The translations under genes were made by a program, and so were the position numbers. Source: Gammaproteobacteria bacterium (GTDB taxonomy: Bacteria > Pseudomonadota > Gammaproteobacteria > Burkholderiales > Burkholderiaceae_B). From it: DNA of 64,000 nt. Below the pieces are notes generated by a model. It had not been told where the DNA came from. It ran no database searches and saw only the letters and a program-made list of their open reading frames with translations. Numbering within the stretch: position 1 is the first letter of the stretch; the number at the start of each line of letters is the position of its first letter. This document shows, piece after piece, positions 55,324 to 64,000 of this stretch. The stretch spans positions 62,001-126,000 of the forward strand of contig JAURJT010000020.1 of the NCBI GenBank assembly GCA_030832095.1, written 5' to 3'.

Positions 55324-57014
55324 CCATTCGACGCGTCGATTTGACCACCACCCAACGGCTTGAGGCCTCGGGGGTACACCCGCTGCTGGCCCGACTTTGG
55401 GCGGCGCGCGGTATTACCCAGACCAAAGACGTACAGCTCGAGTGGCCTGCCATGCTAGCCCCCGGCACACTCACCCATGCAGCGCAGGCCGCCCAACTGT
55501 TGGCCGATGCCATTGCCGCCAATAAAAAGATGTTGATCGTTGCGGATTACGACTGCGATGGCGCGACCGCGTGCGCAGTGGGACTGCGAGCCCTGCGCGC
55601 CATGGGCGCTGATGTCGATTATTTAGTCCCGAATCGTTTTGAAACGGGTTATGGCTTGTCACCTGCTGTGGTTGATTTGGCCTTGCTACACCACGCCGGC
55701 AAGCCCGATCTCATTATTACGGTTGATAACGGCATTGCCAGCGTTGAGGGCGTAGCCGAGGCCAACGCGCAAGGCATTGGGGTCATCGTGACCGACCATC
55801 ACCTGCCGGGCCAGACCTTGCCTGACGCGCTTGCCATCGTCAACCCCAACCAAGTCGGCTGTGGGTTTCCGTCAAAAAATCTTGCGGGTGTTGGGGTCAT
55901 TTTTTATCTGATGCTAGCCCTGCGCGCTGAACTTCGCACGCGCGGTGTGTACCCCGAAAACGGTGGGCCACGCTTAGACGCCTTGGCCGATCTGGTCGCA
56001 CTGGGCACCGTGGCTGATGTGGTCAAACTTGATCCAAATAATCGCTTACTCGTCACGCGCGGCCTAGATCGTATGCGCCGCGGATTGATGCAGCCTGGCA
56101 TCCGGGCGTTGTTTGCCGTTTCAGCGCGCAATCCACAAGCAGCCAGCGGTTTTGACTTAGGCTTTGCCTTAGGCCCACGCATCAATGCAGCAGGTCGCTT
56201 AGCCGATATGGGCTTAGGGATTCGTTGCCTGACCACCGATGACGACACCCAAGCGCTCGAACTGGCGCGCGAACTCGACACCATCAACCGCGAGCGCCGT
56301 CAGATCGAAGGCGTCATGAAAGAGCAGGCCCTAGCCGCCACCGAGCAAATCCAAGCCGGCAAAATCGGGGCCTCTGTGTGTGTCTTTCACCCTGACTGGC
56401 ATCAGGGCGTGGTCGGGTTGGTGGCCTCGCGGCTCAAAGAAAAATTCTTTCGTCCGACACTTGCCTTTGCCCCCGCCGGTGACGACGAGTTGCGAGGCTC
56501 AGGCCGCTCGATCCCCGATGTGCATCTGCGAGACGTGCTGGATTTGGTCTCAAAGCGCCACCCAGGCCTGATCCGCAAATTTGGTGGCCACGCGATGGCT
56601 GCGGGCTTGACGCTTGGACGTGACGATTTTGAACAGTTTTCACCTGCCTTTGAGCAAGCCGTGATTGAACTGACCGGGCGAAAAAGCTTTGAGCCCTTGA
56701 TTGAAACCGATGGTTCGCTAGAGCAAGGCTTTTTCAACGCACAAGTTGCTGTGATGCTTGAACAAGAGGTCTGGGGCGCCGGCTTTGCTGCACCATTATT
56801 TTTAGACGACTTTATGGTGCGTAGCCAGAAATTGGTTGGCGAAAAACACCTAAAGCTCTTGCTTGAACGCGGCCACCAGCGCTTTGATGCCATTTGGTTT
56901 AATCGTGTCGATAGCCTGCCCGAGTTCGTGAAAGTGGCTTACAGGCTTGATCAAAACGTCTGGAACGGTCGAATCACAGTGCAATTGGTGGTTGAGTACG
57001 CTGAGGCTGCCTAG
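55305..57014 (+). CDS. recJ: Single-stranded-DNA-specific exonuclease RecJ
   Basis: About 569 residues from GTG 55305, which overlaps the RpfE-type gene and aligns with the E. coli start; GTG 55260 is an alternative. DHH-family motifs: VADYDCDGATA (I), DNGIASV (II), VTDHHLPG (III, DHH), ALGTVADVV (IV), and the DHHA1 domain with HPDWHQGVVGLVASR, SGRSI and KFGGHAMAAGL. It degrades single-stranded DNA 5'-3' in RecF-path repair and mismatch repair. It acts in the cytoplasm. Confidence 0.95.
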   Translation: MESPKLTIRRVDLTTTQRLEASGVHPLLARLWAARGITQTKDVQLEWPAMLAPGTLTHAAQAAQLLADAIAANKKMLIVADYDCDGATACAVGLRALRAMGADVDYLVPNRFETGYGLSPAVVDLALLHHAGKPDLIITVDNGIASVEGVAEANAQGIGVIVTDHHLPGQTLPDALAIVNPNQVGCGFPSKNLAGVGVIFYLMLALRAELRTRGVYPENGGPRLDALADLVALGTVADVVKLDPNNRLLVTRGLDRMRRGLMQPGIRALFAVSARNPQAASGFDLGFALGPRINAAGRLADMGLGIRCLTTDDDTQALELARELDTINRERRQIEGVMKEQALAATEQIQAGKIGASVCVFHPDWHQGVVGLVASRLKEKFFRPTLAFAPAGDDELRGSGRSIPDVHLRDVLDLVSKRHPGLIRKFGGHAMAAGLTLGRDDFEQFSPAFEQAVIELTGRKSFEPLIETDGSLEQGFFNAQVAVMLEQEVWGAGFAAPLFLDDFMVRSQKLVGEKHLKLLLERGHQRFDAIWFNRVDSLPEFVKVAYRLDQNVWNGRITVQLVVEYAEAA

Positions 57015-57076
57015 GACGCCGGCCGTTCTCCGTTAAACTACTGGGTTAAATCCTTAGATCGTGGAATGTAAAGCAG

Positions 57077-58181
57077 ATGGAAGCAGAACGTCAGAATCAA
57101 ATCTCGTCGCGGTTAACCGATTACGCGGCGCGCGAACGTGCGCTTCGGGGGTATCTTTGACTACGATGTCAAAGCTGAACGTCTGCACGTTGTTAACGCC
57201 GAACTAGAAGACCCAAACGTCTGGAACGACCCCAAACGCGCCCAAGAACTGGGCCGCGAAAAAAAGAATATTGAAGGGGTGGTCGGCACCCTCAGCAGCC
57301 TGGCACAGGCAATTACTGATTCGCTAGAACTCTTCGAACTTGCGGCTAGCGACAGCGATGACGATACGCTTGAATCAATCGAAGCCGACGCGGCCCAGTT
57401 TCAGGCCACCCTTGAGGGCATGGAGTTTCGCCGGATGTTCTCAAACCCGGCCGACCCGCTCAATTGCTTTTTAGATATTCAAGCGGGCGCGGGCGGCACC
57501 GAAGCGCAAGACTGGGCCTCGATGCTCTTGCGTCAATATTTACGCTACGCCGAACGCAAGGGTTTTAAAGCCGAGCTGCTTGAAGAATCCGAAGGCGAAG
57601 TCGCCGGTATCAAATCAGCGACCATCAAAATTGAGGGCGAATACGCCTTTGGCTTTTTACGTACTGAAAGCGGCGTGCATCGTCTGGTACGCAAAAGCCC
57701 GTTTGATTCGTCGGGTGGTCGCCACACCTCGTTTGCCAGTGTGTTTGTCTACCCTGAGGTCGATGACTCGATCGAAATCGATATCAACCCGGCCGACTTA
57801 CGCGTTGACACCTATCGCGCCAGCGGTGCAGGTGGTCAGCACATTAACAAAACCGATTCGGCTGTTCGTATTACACACATCCCCACCAATATCGTGGTGC
57901 AGTGCCAAAACGATCGCTCTCAGCATCGCAACCGCGCTGAGGCCATGCAAATGTTGAAGTCGCGCTTGTTTGAACTCGAAATGCGTAACCGGATGGCCGA
58001 GCAGCAAAAGATGGAAGACGCAAAAACCGATGTGGGTTGGGGCCATCAGATTCGCTCGTATGTGCTCGATCAAAGCCGCATCAAAGACTTGCGCACCAAC
58101 GTTGAAATTTCAAACACACAAAAAGTCTTAGACGGCGATCTCGATCCGTTTATTCAGGCAAGCTTAAAACAAGGGGTTTAA
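57077..58181 (+). CDS. prfB: Peptide chain release factor 2 (programmed +1 frameshift)
   Basis: The reading frame begins at ATG 57077, runs 27 codons to an in-frame TGA (57158-57160), and continues +1 from GAC at 57159, giving 367 residues. The site CGG GGG TAT CTT TGA C matches the autoregulated RF2 frameshift site: a G-rich internal Shine-Dalgarno-like stretch, slippery CTT and UGA. RF2 protein lowers shifting. Downstream, KSPFDSSGG gives the SPF stop-recognition motif and GAGGQHINK the GGQ peptide-hydrolysis loop. It releases peptides at UGA and UAA. Not a broken gene. Confidence 0.97.
57146..57160 (+). promoter_or_regulatory. RF2 programmed +1 frameshift site
   Basis: CGGGGGTATCTTTGA, with the skipped T at 57158. 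It reproduces the E. coli AGGGGGTATCTTTGA except for one base. Confidence 0.95.
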
Positions 58182-58183
58182 AG

Positions 58184-58930
58184 ATGACTCAGCTCACCAT
58201 TCTGACTGGCACCACACGCGGCTTAGGTGCCGTGATGGCAACCCAATTGGCACAAAGCGGCGACCACATAGTGACGCTCTCGCGCGTAGCTTCTGACACC
58301 TTGGCTGCCACAGCAAAAGCACACAGCACAACCCTGACACAAATCAGCGTTGACCTCGGTGACACGAAAGCGCTTGAGCAGGCCGCTGCACAGCTCAAGC
58401 CTTTGCTCGCCAAACACGCCAGCGTGCGTTTTATTCATAACGCGGGCGTGGTCACACCGATCGCTCAATCGCAAGACCTGACCGACATCGCAGTGATCAA
58501 TCAGGCCTTTCAAGTCAACATCACCTCGGCCATTTATCTGACGGCCTTTGTGCTGGCTGGTGCGACACAAGCCACCGATCTACGCGTGATGTTGATCTCG
58601 TCAGGTGCAGGTCGCAATGCCAGCTCAGGCTGGGGCGTGTACTGCGCCACAAAGGCTGCGATGGATCGCTATGCCGAAGTTGCACAGCTAGATCAAGGTA
58701 AGCGTGCGCGCATTGTGTCGATGGCACCTGGCATGATCGACACGCCTATGCAAGAAAAAATTCGCGCAACCTCAAAAAATGACCTGCCCAGTTTGGATCG
58801 CTTTTTAGATGCGCACTCGCAGCAAAAGTTAGCGACGCCTGAAGGGACTGCCACGCGCTTGCTGAAAGTACTTGCTAGCGACGCCTTTGGTGCAAAAACG
58901 ATTGACGATGTGCGCGAGCACAACGTTTAA
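58184..58930 (+). CDS. SDR-family oxidoreductase
   Basis: 248 residues. The classical SDR pattern: TGTTRGLG (cofactor loop), HNAGVV, LISSGAGRNASSGWGVYCATKAAMD with catalytic Ser, Tyr and Lys (YxxxK as YCATK), and APGMIDTP. It resembles sepiapterin reductase or benzil reductase-type SDRs in length. The substrate is unknown. The start is 2 bp after the prfB stop, so it is likely cotranscribed with prfB and sits between prfB and lysS, which are neighbours in many bacteria. Confidence 0.85.
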   Translation: MTQLTILTGTTRGLGAVMATQLAQSGDHIVTLSRVASDTLAATAKAHSTTLTQISVDLGDTKALEQAAAQLKPLLAKHASVRFIHNAGVVTPIAQSQDLTDIAVINQAFQVNITSAIYLTAFVLAGATQATDLRVMLISSGAGRNASSGWGVYCATKAAMDRYAEVAQLDQGKRARIVSMAPGMIDTPMQEKIRATSKNDLPSLDRFLDAHSQQKLATPEGTATRLLKVLASDAFGAKTIDDVREHNV

Positions 58931-59012
58931 ATCTGGTTACCAACAAAGCAAATGAGCTGCGGCTTAAGCATCTCATAAGCAACACGAATTTTTATTGCAG
59001 ACTGAAACCATC

Positions 59013-60527
59013 ATGACCGAAACCACCGCTGCCGTGCCAGACGAAAACCACCTGATCGCAGAGCGACGGGCCAAGCTTGCCGCGCTGCGTACGCAGGGTG
59101 TGGCTTTCCCGAATGATTTCGTGCCAGCTGATCGGGCGCAGGCCTTACACACGCAATACGGCGAGCAAGAGCAAGCTGCTCTTGCTGAGGCTAAGCACCC
59201 TGCCTCAGTGGCCGGGCGCATGATGCTTAAGCGCGTGATGGGCAAAGCAAGCTTTGCCACCTTGCAAGACAGCACCGGCCGTATTCAGATTTATCTGGAT
59301 CGCAACAATTTAGGCGAAGAGGTATACGAATCTTTTAAACACTGGGACACCGGCGACATTCTGGCCGTCACGGGTTACATGTTTAAAACCAATAAGGGCG
59401 AGCTCTCGATTCATGCAGAAAGCGCTCGCATCTTGGCGAAATCGCTGCGCCCCTTGCCCGATAAGTTTCATGGCATTGCCGATCAAGAGCTGCGTTACCG
59501 TCAGCGCTACGTTGATCTCATCATGACCGAGCAAACGCGCCAAACCTTTGCTGCGCGCAGCAAAGCGATCAGCGCCGTGCGTCAGGTCATGGTTGATGCG
59601 GGGTTTCTAGAGGTTGAAACCCCCATGTTGCATACGATACCCGGTGGTGCAGCGGCTAAGCCTTTTATTACCCACCACAACGCGCTTGATATGGAAATGT
59701 TTTTGCGTATCGCACCGGAGCTGTATTTAAAACGCCTGCTAGTGGGCGGCTTTGAGCGTGTGTTTGAGATCAATCGCAACTTCCGTAACGAAGGTGTCAG
59801 CCCACGGCATAATCCTGAATTCACCATGATGGAGTTTTACGCGGCGTACACCGACTATCAATGGTTGATGGATTTTACCGAGCAGATTATTCGTGCTGCA
59901 GCGATCAGTGCGTGTGGCACAGCCACCCTCACCTACCAAGGTCGCGAGCTCGACTTAGCACAACCCTTTCATCGTTTAACGATCGTGCAAGCGATTTTGG
60001 CGCACGTGCCACAATTTAATGAAGCGCAGTTAGCGGACATAGAGTTTGTACGCACCGAACTTAAAAAGCGCGGAGTCGACGTGAACGCGCCCAACCTAGC
60101 CCGTGCCGGGCTCGGTGCACTACAACTCGCACTCTTTGAAGAGACTGCCGAGTCACAGTTGTGGCACCCAACCTATATCATCGACTACCCAATCGAAGTC
60201 TCGCCCTTAGCGCGTGAATCCGATACTCGACCCGGTATTACCGAGCGCTATGAGTTATTCATTACCGGTCGCGAAATCGCCAACGGCTTTTCTGAGCTGA
60301 ACGACCCCGAAGATCAAGCCGCGCGTTTTCATGCGCAGGTTGTGGCCAAAGACGCCGGTGACGAAGAGGCAATGTTTTACGACGCTGATTACATTCGGGC
60401 GCTTGAATACGGCATGCCCCCTGCCGGAGGTTGCGGCATCGGCATTGATCGCCTTGTCATGTTATTGACCGACAGCCCAAGCATTCGCGACGTGATCCTG
60501 TTTCCACATCTGCGCAAAGAAGACTAA
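59013..60527 (+). CDS. lysS: Lysyl-tRNA synthetase, class II
   Basis: 504 residues. An OB-fold anticodon-binding domain (about 60-150) with [20 protein letters not shown] is followed by the class II core: motif 1 around [20 protein letters not shown], motif 2 [20 protein letters not shown], motif 3 [23 protein letters not shown] 59013 is used; a TTG at 58995 adds 6 residues. It charges tRNA-Lys. The MATE gene begins at the base after its stop codon. Confidence 0.95.
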   Translation: MTETTAAVPDENHLIAERRAKLAALRTQGVAFPNDFVPADRAQALHTQYGEQEQAALAEAKHPASVAGRMMLKRVMGKASFATLQDSTGRIQIYLDRNNLGEEVYESFKHWDTGDILAVTGYMFKTNKGELSIHAESARILAKSLRPLPDKFHGIADQELRYRQRYVDLIMTEQTRQTFAARSKAISAVRQVMVDAGFLEVETPMLHTIPGGAAAKPFITHHNALDMEMFLRIAPELYLKRLLVGGFERVFEINRNFRNEGVSPRHNPEFTMMEFYAAYTDYQWLMDFTEQIIRAAAISACGTATLTYQGRELDLAQPFHRLTIVQAILAHVPQFNEAQLADIEFVRTELKKRGVDVNAPNLARAGLGALQLALFEETAESQLWHPTYIIDYPIEVSPLARESDTRPGITERYELFITGREIANGFSELNDPEDQAARFHAQVVAKDAGDEEAMFYDADYIRALEYGMPPAGGCGIGIDRLVMLLTDSPSIRDVILFPHLRKED

Positions 60528-61907
60528 GTGAACGCGCCTGCTGCAGTCGCAACAGCCAGCAGATCCAAGCGCACAGAGGCGCTGTTACAAGGGCCTCTGT
60601 TATCAACAATATTAAAACTCGCAACGCCCAATGTCTTAGGGTTATTTGCCTCGACAGGCATCATCGCTTACGACGGCTACATCATTGGTTTGCTCGGTAC
60701 GCAAGCGTTAGCAGGCGCAGCCTTGGTGTTTCCACTTGCGATGCTGATGCAGCAAATGTCGAATGGCGCGCTGGGTGGTTCAATTAATTCAGTCGTCGCG
60801 CGCGCCCTCGGCTCTGGCGATCGCGCCTTGGCAGAACGCCTCGCACAACACGCGATTGCCACAGCGCTCATCATGGCCGCCATTTTCTCGTTGATCGTGC
60901 TGGGCTTTGGTGAGTCGATCTACACCTCGCTCGGCGGCAGCGGTGAAAACCTGCAAGTCGCCCTCACCTACTCAACGGTATTGTTTGCGGGTGGCTTCAC
61001 AGTTTGGTTGACCAACACGCTCTCGGCGATCGTGCGCGGCTCGGGCAACATGGCGATCCCCTCGTACATGCTGATTGGTACAGCGGTGTTACATGCTGGC
61101 TTATGCCCCTTGTTAGTCTTTGGCTGGGGCGCGTTTAGCGGTCTAGGCATTGCCGGTGCCGCTGCTAGCACGGTCGCCGTCAATGTGTTGGCGACAAGCG
61201 TGATGCTGGCCTATTTACTCAGGCCGAAAGCCGCCGTCAGGCTGCGATTTAACGGCGCTTGGTCAGCAAGCTTATTTCGTACGATCTTGCGTATCGGTCT
61301 GCCAGGTACGTTGAGCCCTCTGCTCAGCAACAGCTCAATCCTGATCGCAACCGCCTACGTTGGCACCTACGGCATCAGCGCGCTCGCAGGTTTTGGGGTT
61401 GCAGCAAGACTTGAATTTATCCTGATTCCCATCGTGTTTGGCATTGGCACCGTATTGACCACCATGGCGGCCACCAACATCGGTGCAGGCAATCCCAATC
61501 GCGCCATTCGCGCGACCTGGACGGGTGCTGCCTTGGTCGCAGTCATCACCGGTACGATCGGCATCACCGTTGGGGTGTTTCCGCTTTTATGGATGCGATG
61601 GTTTACTGCCGATCCAGCCATCATCGCCTTTGGCAGCGCCTACCTCAATATCGTCGGGCCATGCTACGGATTTTTTGGCGTGGGCTTAGTGCTATTTTTT
61701 GCCTCGCAAGGCTCAGGCAAATTAGGCTGGGTACTGATAGGCAGCACCACGCGCTTAGTGTTTGTCGCCCTCGCGGGTTGGGTGGCTGTCTATTGGCTGA
61801 AAACCGAACCCCCAACCATGTTCATCGTTGTTGCAATTGGCTTTACCCTGTACGCGATCATCAACGCCCTGTCTCTGTTCATTGGCCGCTGGGGATTTAA
61901 AGCGTAA
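60528..61907 (+). CDS. MATE-family efflux transporter
   Basis: 459 residues with about twelve membrane helices in two bundles. The start codon is GTG directly after the lysS stop (TAA then GTG), with AAGAAG as ribosome site inside lysS, implying translational coupling. LVFPLAMLMQQMSNGALGG and PGTLSPLLSNSSI mark equivalent positions of the two halves. MATE proteins export cationic compounds or drugs using Na+ or H+. The substrate is not evident. It ends at a strong terminator. Confidence 0.9.
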   Translation: MNAPAAVATASRSKRTEALLQGPLLSTILKLATPNVLGLFASTGIIAYDGYIIGLLGTQALAGAALVFPLAMLMQQMSNGALGGSINSVVARALGSGDRALAERLAQHAIATALIMAAIFSLIVLGFGESIYTSLGGSGENLQVALTYSTVLFAGGFTVWLTNTLSAIVRGSGNMAIPSYMLIGTAVLHAGLCPLLVFGWGAFSGLGIAGAAASTVAVNVLATSVMLAYLLRPKAAVRLRFNGAWSASLFRTILRIGLPGTLSPLLSNSSILIATAYVGTYGISALAGFGVAARLEFILIPIVFGIGTVLTTMAATNIGAGNPNRAIRATWTGAALVAVITGTIGITVGVFPLLWMRWFTADPAIIAFGSAYLNIVGPCYGFFGVGLVLFFASQGSGKLGWVLIGSTTRLVFVALAGWVAVYWLKTEPPTMFIVVAIGFTLYAIINALSLFIGRWGFKA

Positions 61908-62027
61908 AAAGCTTCAGCGAACTGCCCCCTAAACCTTACTGCTCAGGGCGCGAAAAAAACAAACCGATCAGTGAGAGTCAAGCCAATTTACAACTAGTAA
62001 CTTGTTACAAAAGTTGGCTGTACTTGC

Positions 62028-62100
62028 AGACCTCTTGTGTGATTTCATTCTGATTGGGCATGATGTCCAGAATGAAATAGCAACATCGGAGGTCTTTTTT
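62028..62100 (+). terminator. Nested-stem Rho-independent terminator after the MATE gene
   Basis: AGACCTC (62028) pairs with GAGGTCT (62089-62095), and an inner ATTTCATTCTG/CAGAATGAAAT stem of 11 perfect bp (62042-62052, 62068-62078) sits inside. TTTTTT follows at 62095-62100. A second inverted repeat, AGCCAA/TTGGCT, lies just before it (61981-62019). This ends the recJ-to-MATE group and isolates hicAB. Confidence 0.8.
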
Positions 62101-62137
62101 CATGCATTGCGGTTCAATTTATATTATGATTCTATAT

Positions 62138-62153
62138 CGGACGTTTTCGTCCG
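62138..62153. promoter_or_regulatory. Inverted repeat before hicA, candidate HicB operator
   Basis: CGGACG, TTTT, CGTCCG: a perfect 6-bp palindrome 10 bp upstream of the hicA start, just after an AT-rich stretch that could hold a -10 box (TATATT or TATTAT around 62120). HicB proteins of the HTH type usually repress their own operon at such sites. Confidence 0.55.
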
Positions 62154-62163
62154 GTAGTTCAAT

Positions 62164-62376
62164 ATGACTGGTGCAGAGTTCATCAAGAAGGTGAAAGCCT
62201 TGAGTAAAAAGCGCGGGGTACCGTTTAGTCTCAATGCATCACGCGGTAAAGGAAGCCACCAAACTCTTTATTACGGCTCGTTATCCACCGTTGTACGCCA
62301 CCCACCCGACGAATTGAAAACAGGGACTTTTCACGCAATGTGCAAGCAGATTGCTATTAAACCAAGCGACTTATAG
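62164..62376 (+). CDS. hicA: HicA-family toxin (mRNA interferase)
   Basis: 70 residues, the usual HicA size. The dsRBD-like fold is seen with GKGSHQTLYYG, where the His is the catalytic residue of HicA toxins, and the C-terminal VVRHPPDELKTGTFHAMCKQ, the usual HicA helix. Cleaves mRNA when free; neutralised by HicB. The antitoxin gene follows after 10 bp, toxin first, the common HicAB order. Confidence 0.9.
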   Translation: MTGAEFIKKVKALSKKRGVPFSLNASRGKGSHQTLYYGSLSTVVRHPPDELKTGTFHAMCKQIAIKPSDL

Positions 62377-62386
62377 AGCCAAACAA

Positions 62387-62818
62387 ATGGAATACTTTCA
62401 ATATGCAGTTCTTTTAAAAAAAGAAACCACCGGTGGCTATGTCGTCACCTGCCGCGACCTACCTCAATTGATTACCCAGGGCGAATCGATTGAAGACGCG
62501 CTATTAGAGGCTAGCGACGCAATGGACGAAGTATTTGCAGCGTATATGATCAACAACGTTAAGTTTCCAGAGCCCAGCCCCAAAAAACGCGGCGAGTATA
62601 TGGTTGTCCCACCAGCCGAAACCATCGCAAAAGCAGCATTACACACCGCGATGAAAGAGGCTCGTGTTAACAAGGTTCAAATGGCTAAACGATTAGGGGT
62701 CGATGAAAAAGAGGTACGTAGACTCTTAGACCCGCATTACGGTTCAAAACTTCCACGCATTGCTGAGGCAATTTCACTGCTAGGATGCCGCTTAGTGATC
62801 GGATTAGAGCTTGCTTAA
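62387..62818 (+). CDS. hicB: HicB-family antitoxin with HTH domain
   Basis: 143 residues. The N-terminal partial RNase H fold carries FQYAVLLKKETTGGYVVTC and LPQLITQGESIEDALLEASDAM, the standard HicB signature. The C-terminal part (about 90-143, MAKRLGVDEKEVRRLLDP) is a helix-turn-helix for autoregulation. It binds HicA and blocks the toxin. ATG 62387 is chosen because the HicB fold begins immediately; an in-frame start at 62351 lies inside hicA. Confidence 0.92.
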   Translation: MEYFQYAVLLKKETTGGYVVTCRDLPQLITQGESIEDALLEASDAMDEVFAAYMINNVKFPEPSPKKRGEYMVVPPAETIAKAALHTAMKEARVNKVQMAKRLGVDEKEVRRLLDPHYGSKLPRIAEAISLLGCRLVIGLELA

Positions 62819-62835
62819 CTCAACTAATTTCTCGT

Positions 62836-63837
62836 ATGCATAATCTGTCAAACGCCTCGTCTCAAGGCGCTGCCCTCCCAATCGCGATCAAAGAGATCGG
62901 CAGCTTTCACCTTGGCGGGCGACAAGTCGCCTTAGCAGGGTTACCAACGCGAGAGATGGCATTTAGTACCAAAGGCTTGCCAATGATCGTTGACTCCAAC
63001 GGCGAAGTCGAAGTTGAACAAATGTATGTTCAGTTCGTCAAACTCGCACAACCAAAATCTAAACTGCCTCTTTTGCTTTGGCATGGTGGTGGTTTGACTG
63101 GTGTTACCTACGAAACAAAGCCTGATGGCAACCCAGGTTGGCAGATGTATTTTTTGCGTGCGGGTTGGGATACCTACGTGAGCGACGCCGTTGAGCGTGG
63201 CCGTGCGTCATGGGCACGTTACCCAGAAATTTTTAAAACTGAACCCGTGTTTCGAACCAAAAAAGAGGCTTGGGAGCTTTTTCGAATTGGCCCCACTTAT
63301 CACCCTAACTCTGCTCAGCGATTACCTTATCCCCAAACTGAATTTCCGACTGAGGCCTTTGACCAACTCGCCAAACAAGCGGTGCCGCGCTGGCTCACGA
63401 ACGATGCCGCCACTCAAAAAGCCTACGACGCCTATGTGCAAAGGATGGGCACTTGCGTGATCGTGGTGCACAGTCAAAGCGGTTATTTTGGCCTTCAAGC
63501 CGCCTTGAACAATCCAGATAACGTTAAAGCGTTGGTGTTGGTTGAGCCGCACGGCTCACCCGATCCGGCACTCACCGACCTCAGTGCATTTAAAAATATC
63601 CCAACACTATGGGTTTGGGGCGATTACGTCAACGATGTGCCTTTTTGGGCGAAAATCTATCAGCAACAAAACCACTTTCGTGCGCAACTGTTAAAGCATG
63701 GAGCGCGCGCTGATCTATTGAACTTGCCCGCCGCTGGGTTGCAGGGCAATAGCCATATGCCGATGATGGATCGCAACTCGGATACAGTGGCGGCACTGAT
63801 TCAAAAATGGCTGATTGAACGCCACCTTACTTTGTAA
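62836..63837 (+). CDS. Alpha/beta hydrolase, esterase-like
   Basis: 333 residues. LLLWHGGGLTGVTYETK is the oxyanion-hole region (HGGG as in esterases), HSQSGYFGLQAA the nucleophile elbow with Ser, and a C-terminal HMPMMD (His). WDTYVSDAVERGRAS suggests a cap near residue 125. No signal peptide. The substrate is unknown. It starts 17 bp after hicB on the same strand, but nothing suggests a functional link with the toxin-antitoxin pair. Confidence 0.85.
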   Translation: MHNLSNASSQGAALPIAIKEIGSFHLGGRQVALAGLPTREMAFSTKGLPMIVDSNGEVEVEQMYVQFVKLAQPKSKLPLLLWHGGGLTGVTYETKPDGNPGWQMYFLRAGWDTYVSDAVERGRASWARYPEIFKTEPVFRTKKEAWELFRIGPTYHPNSAQRLPYPQTEFPTEAFDQLAKQAVPRWLTNDAATQKAYDAYVQRMGTCVIVVHSQSGYFGLQAALNNPDNVKALVLVEPHGSPDPALTDLSAFKNIPTLWVWGDYVNDVPFWAKIYQQQNHFRAQLLKHGARADLLNLPAAGLQGNSHMPMMDRNSDTVAALIQKWLIERHLTL

Positions 63838-63893
63838 GGGACTGAAAGCTGCCATCAAACTACAGCTTGGCCTGTGAAACAAAGGTGAAAAGG

Positions 63894-64000
63894 ATGTTTG
63901 ACTATCCAGTAACTTTAACTCCAGACGACGGAACAGTGCTGGTCACGTTTGTCGACGTACCAGAAGCAATAACTTTCGGTGCGGACGAAGATGAAGCCTT
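63894..64000 (+). CDS. HicB-like antitoxin, N-terminal part (cut by window end)
   Basis: The frame opens at ATG 63894 and runs off the window: MFDYPVTLTPDDGTVLVTF then VDVPEAITFGADEDEA, a clear start of the HicB fold. Ribosome site GGTGA lies 6-10 nt upstream. No HicA gene precedes it within the 56-bp gap, so a partner, if any, must be downstream in hicBA order, or this is a lone HicB-type protein. It is distinct in sequence from the first HicB. Confidence 0.75.
   Translation, partial: MFDYPVTLTPDDGTVLVTFVDVPEAITFGADEDEA

Noticed and set aside
57138..58181. prfB starting at an internal codon, or disrupted by a frameshift
   Set aside because: The upstream 27 codons and the CTT-TGA-C site reproduce the programmed RF2 frameshift.

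Overview
The window reads as chromosomal DNA of a betaproteobacterium of the order Burkholderiales, most likely an Alcaligenaceae-type organism. This rests on the medium-high G+C content, a Bug-family (TctC) receptor, an RpfE-type gene upstream of recJ-prfB-lysS, ubiC, the surE-pcm-nlpD block and the general look of the proteins. Genes are dense, on both strands, mostly in short operons. There is no rRNA, CRISPR array, prophage or recognisable insertion sequence.

Layout. 1-11 kb: a truncated serine-hydrolase lipoprotein, a solitary TRAP receptor, a DMT exporter, the divergent ybbA/tesA pair whose start codons overlap, ppiD, a glycerophosphodiesterase, rlmJ, an RluF-type pseudouridine synthase, ubiC, and a DsrE-like plus GcvH-like pair. 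11.5-20.8 kb: a selenocysteine/formate dehydrogenase island on the minus strand, in transcription order fdoG, fdoH, fdoI, fdhE, selA, selB, selC (tRNA-Sec). fdoG has an in-frame UGA followed at once by a hairpin of bacterial SECIS form, so it is one intact gene and not two. Everything needed to decode that codon is in the island except selD. 21-36.8 kb: ggt, glnB, nadE, argH, rlmD, a Spy-like protein, a PolB-type exonuclease, nlpD-pcm-surE (no rpoS beside nlpD), plsY, tsaD, ybiT and an AGCS alanine/sodium symporter. 36.8-44.2 kb: a minus-strand operon running from a HisD-like dehydrogenase through a Bug receptor, a HAD phosphatase and tadA to an LD-carboxypeptidase, then a methyltransferase, an epimerase and a cupin on the plus strand. 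44.4-54.3 kb: greB, an RNase AM type PHP phosphoesterase, an alpha/beta hydrolase, comEC, a chimeric gene joining a filamentous-haemagglutinin secretion domain to the back half of an HD-GYP domain, tatD, lolD and lolC/E. 54.4-62 kb: rpfE-like, recJ, prfB (with its programmed +1 frameshift), an SDR, lysS and a MATE exporter ending at a strong terminator. 62-64 kb: a hicAB toxin-antitoxin pair, an esterase and the start of a second hicB-like gene cut by the window edge.

The main functional unit is the formate dehydrogenase-O island: periplasmic formate oxidation by FdoGHI feeding the quinone pool, FdhE for maturation, and SelA/SelB/tRNA-Sec for inserting selenocysteine. The most unusual single locus is the haemagglutinin/HD-GYP chimera at 49888-51246. 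All functions are inferred by reading motifs; no database search was run.
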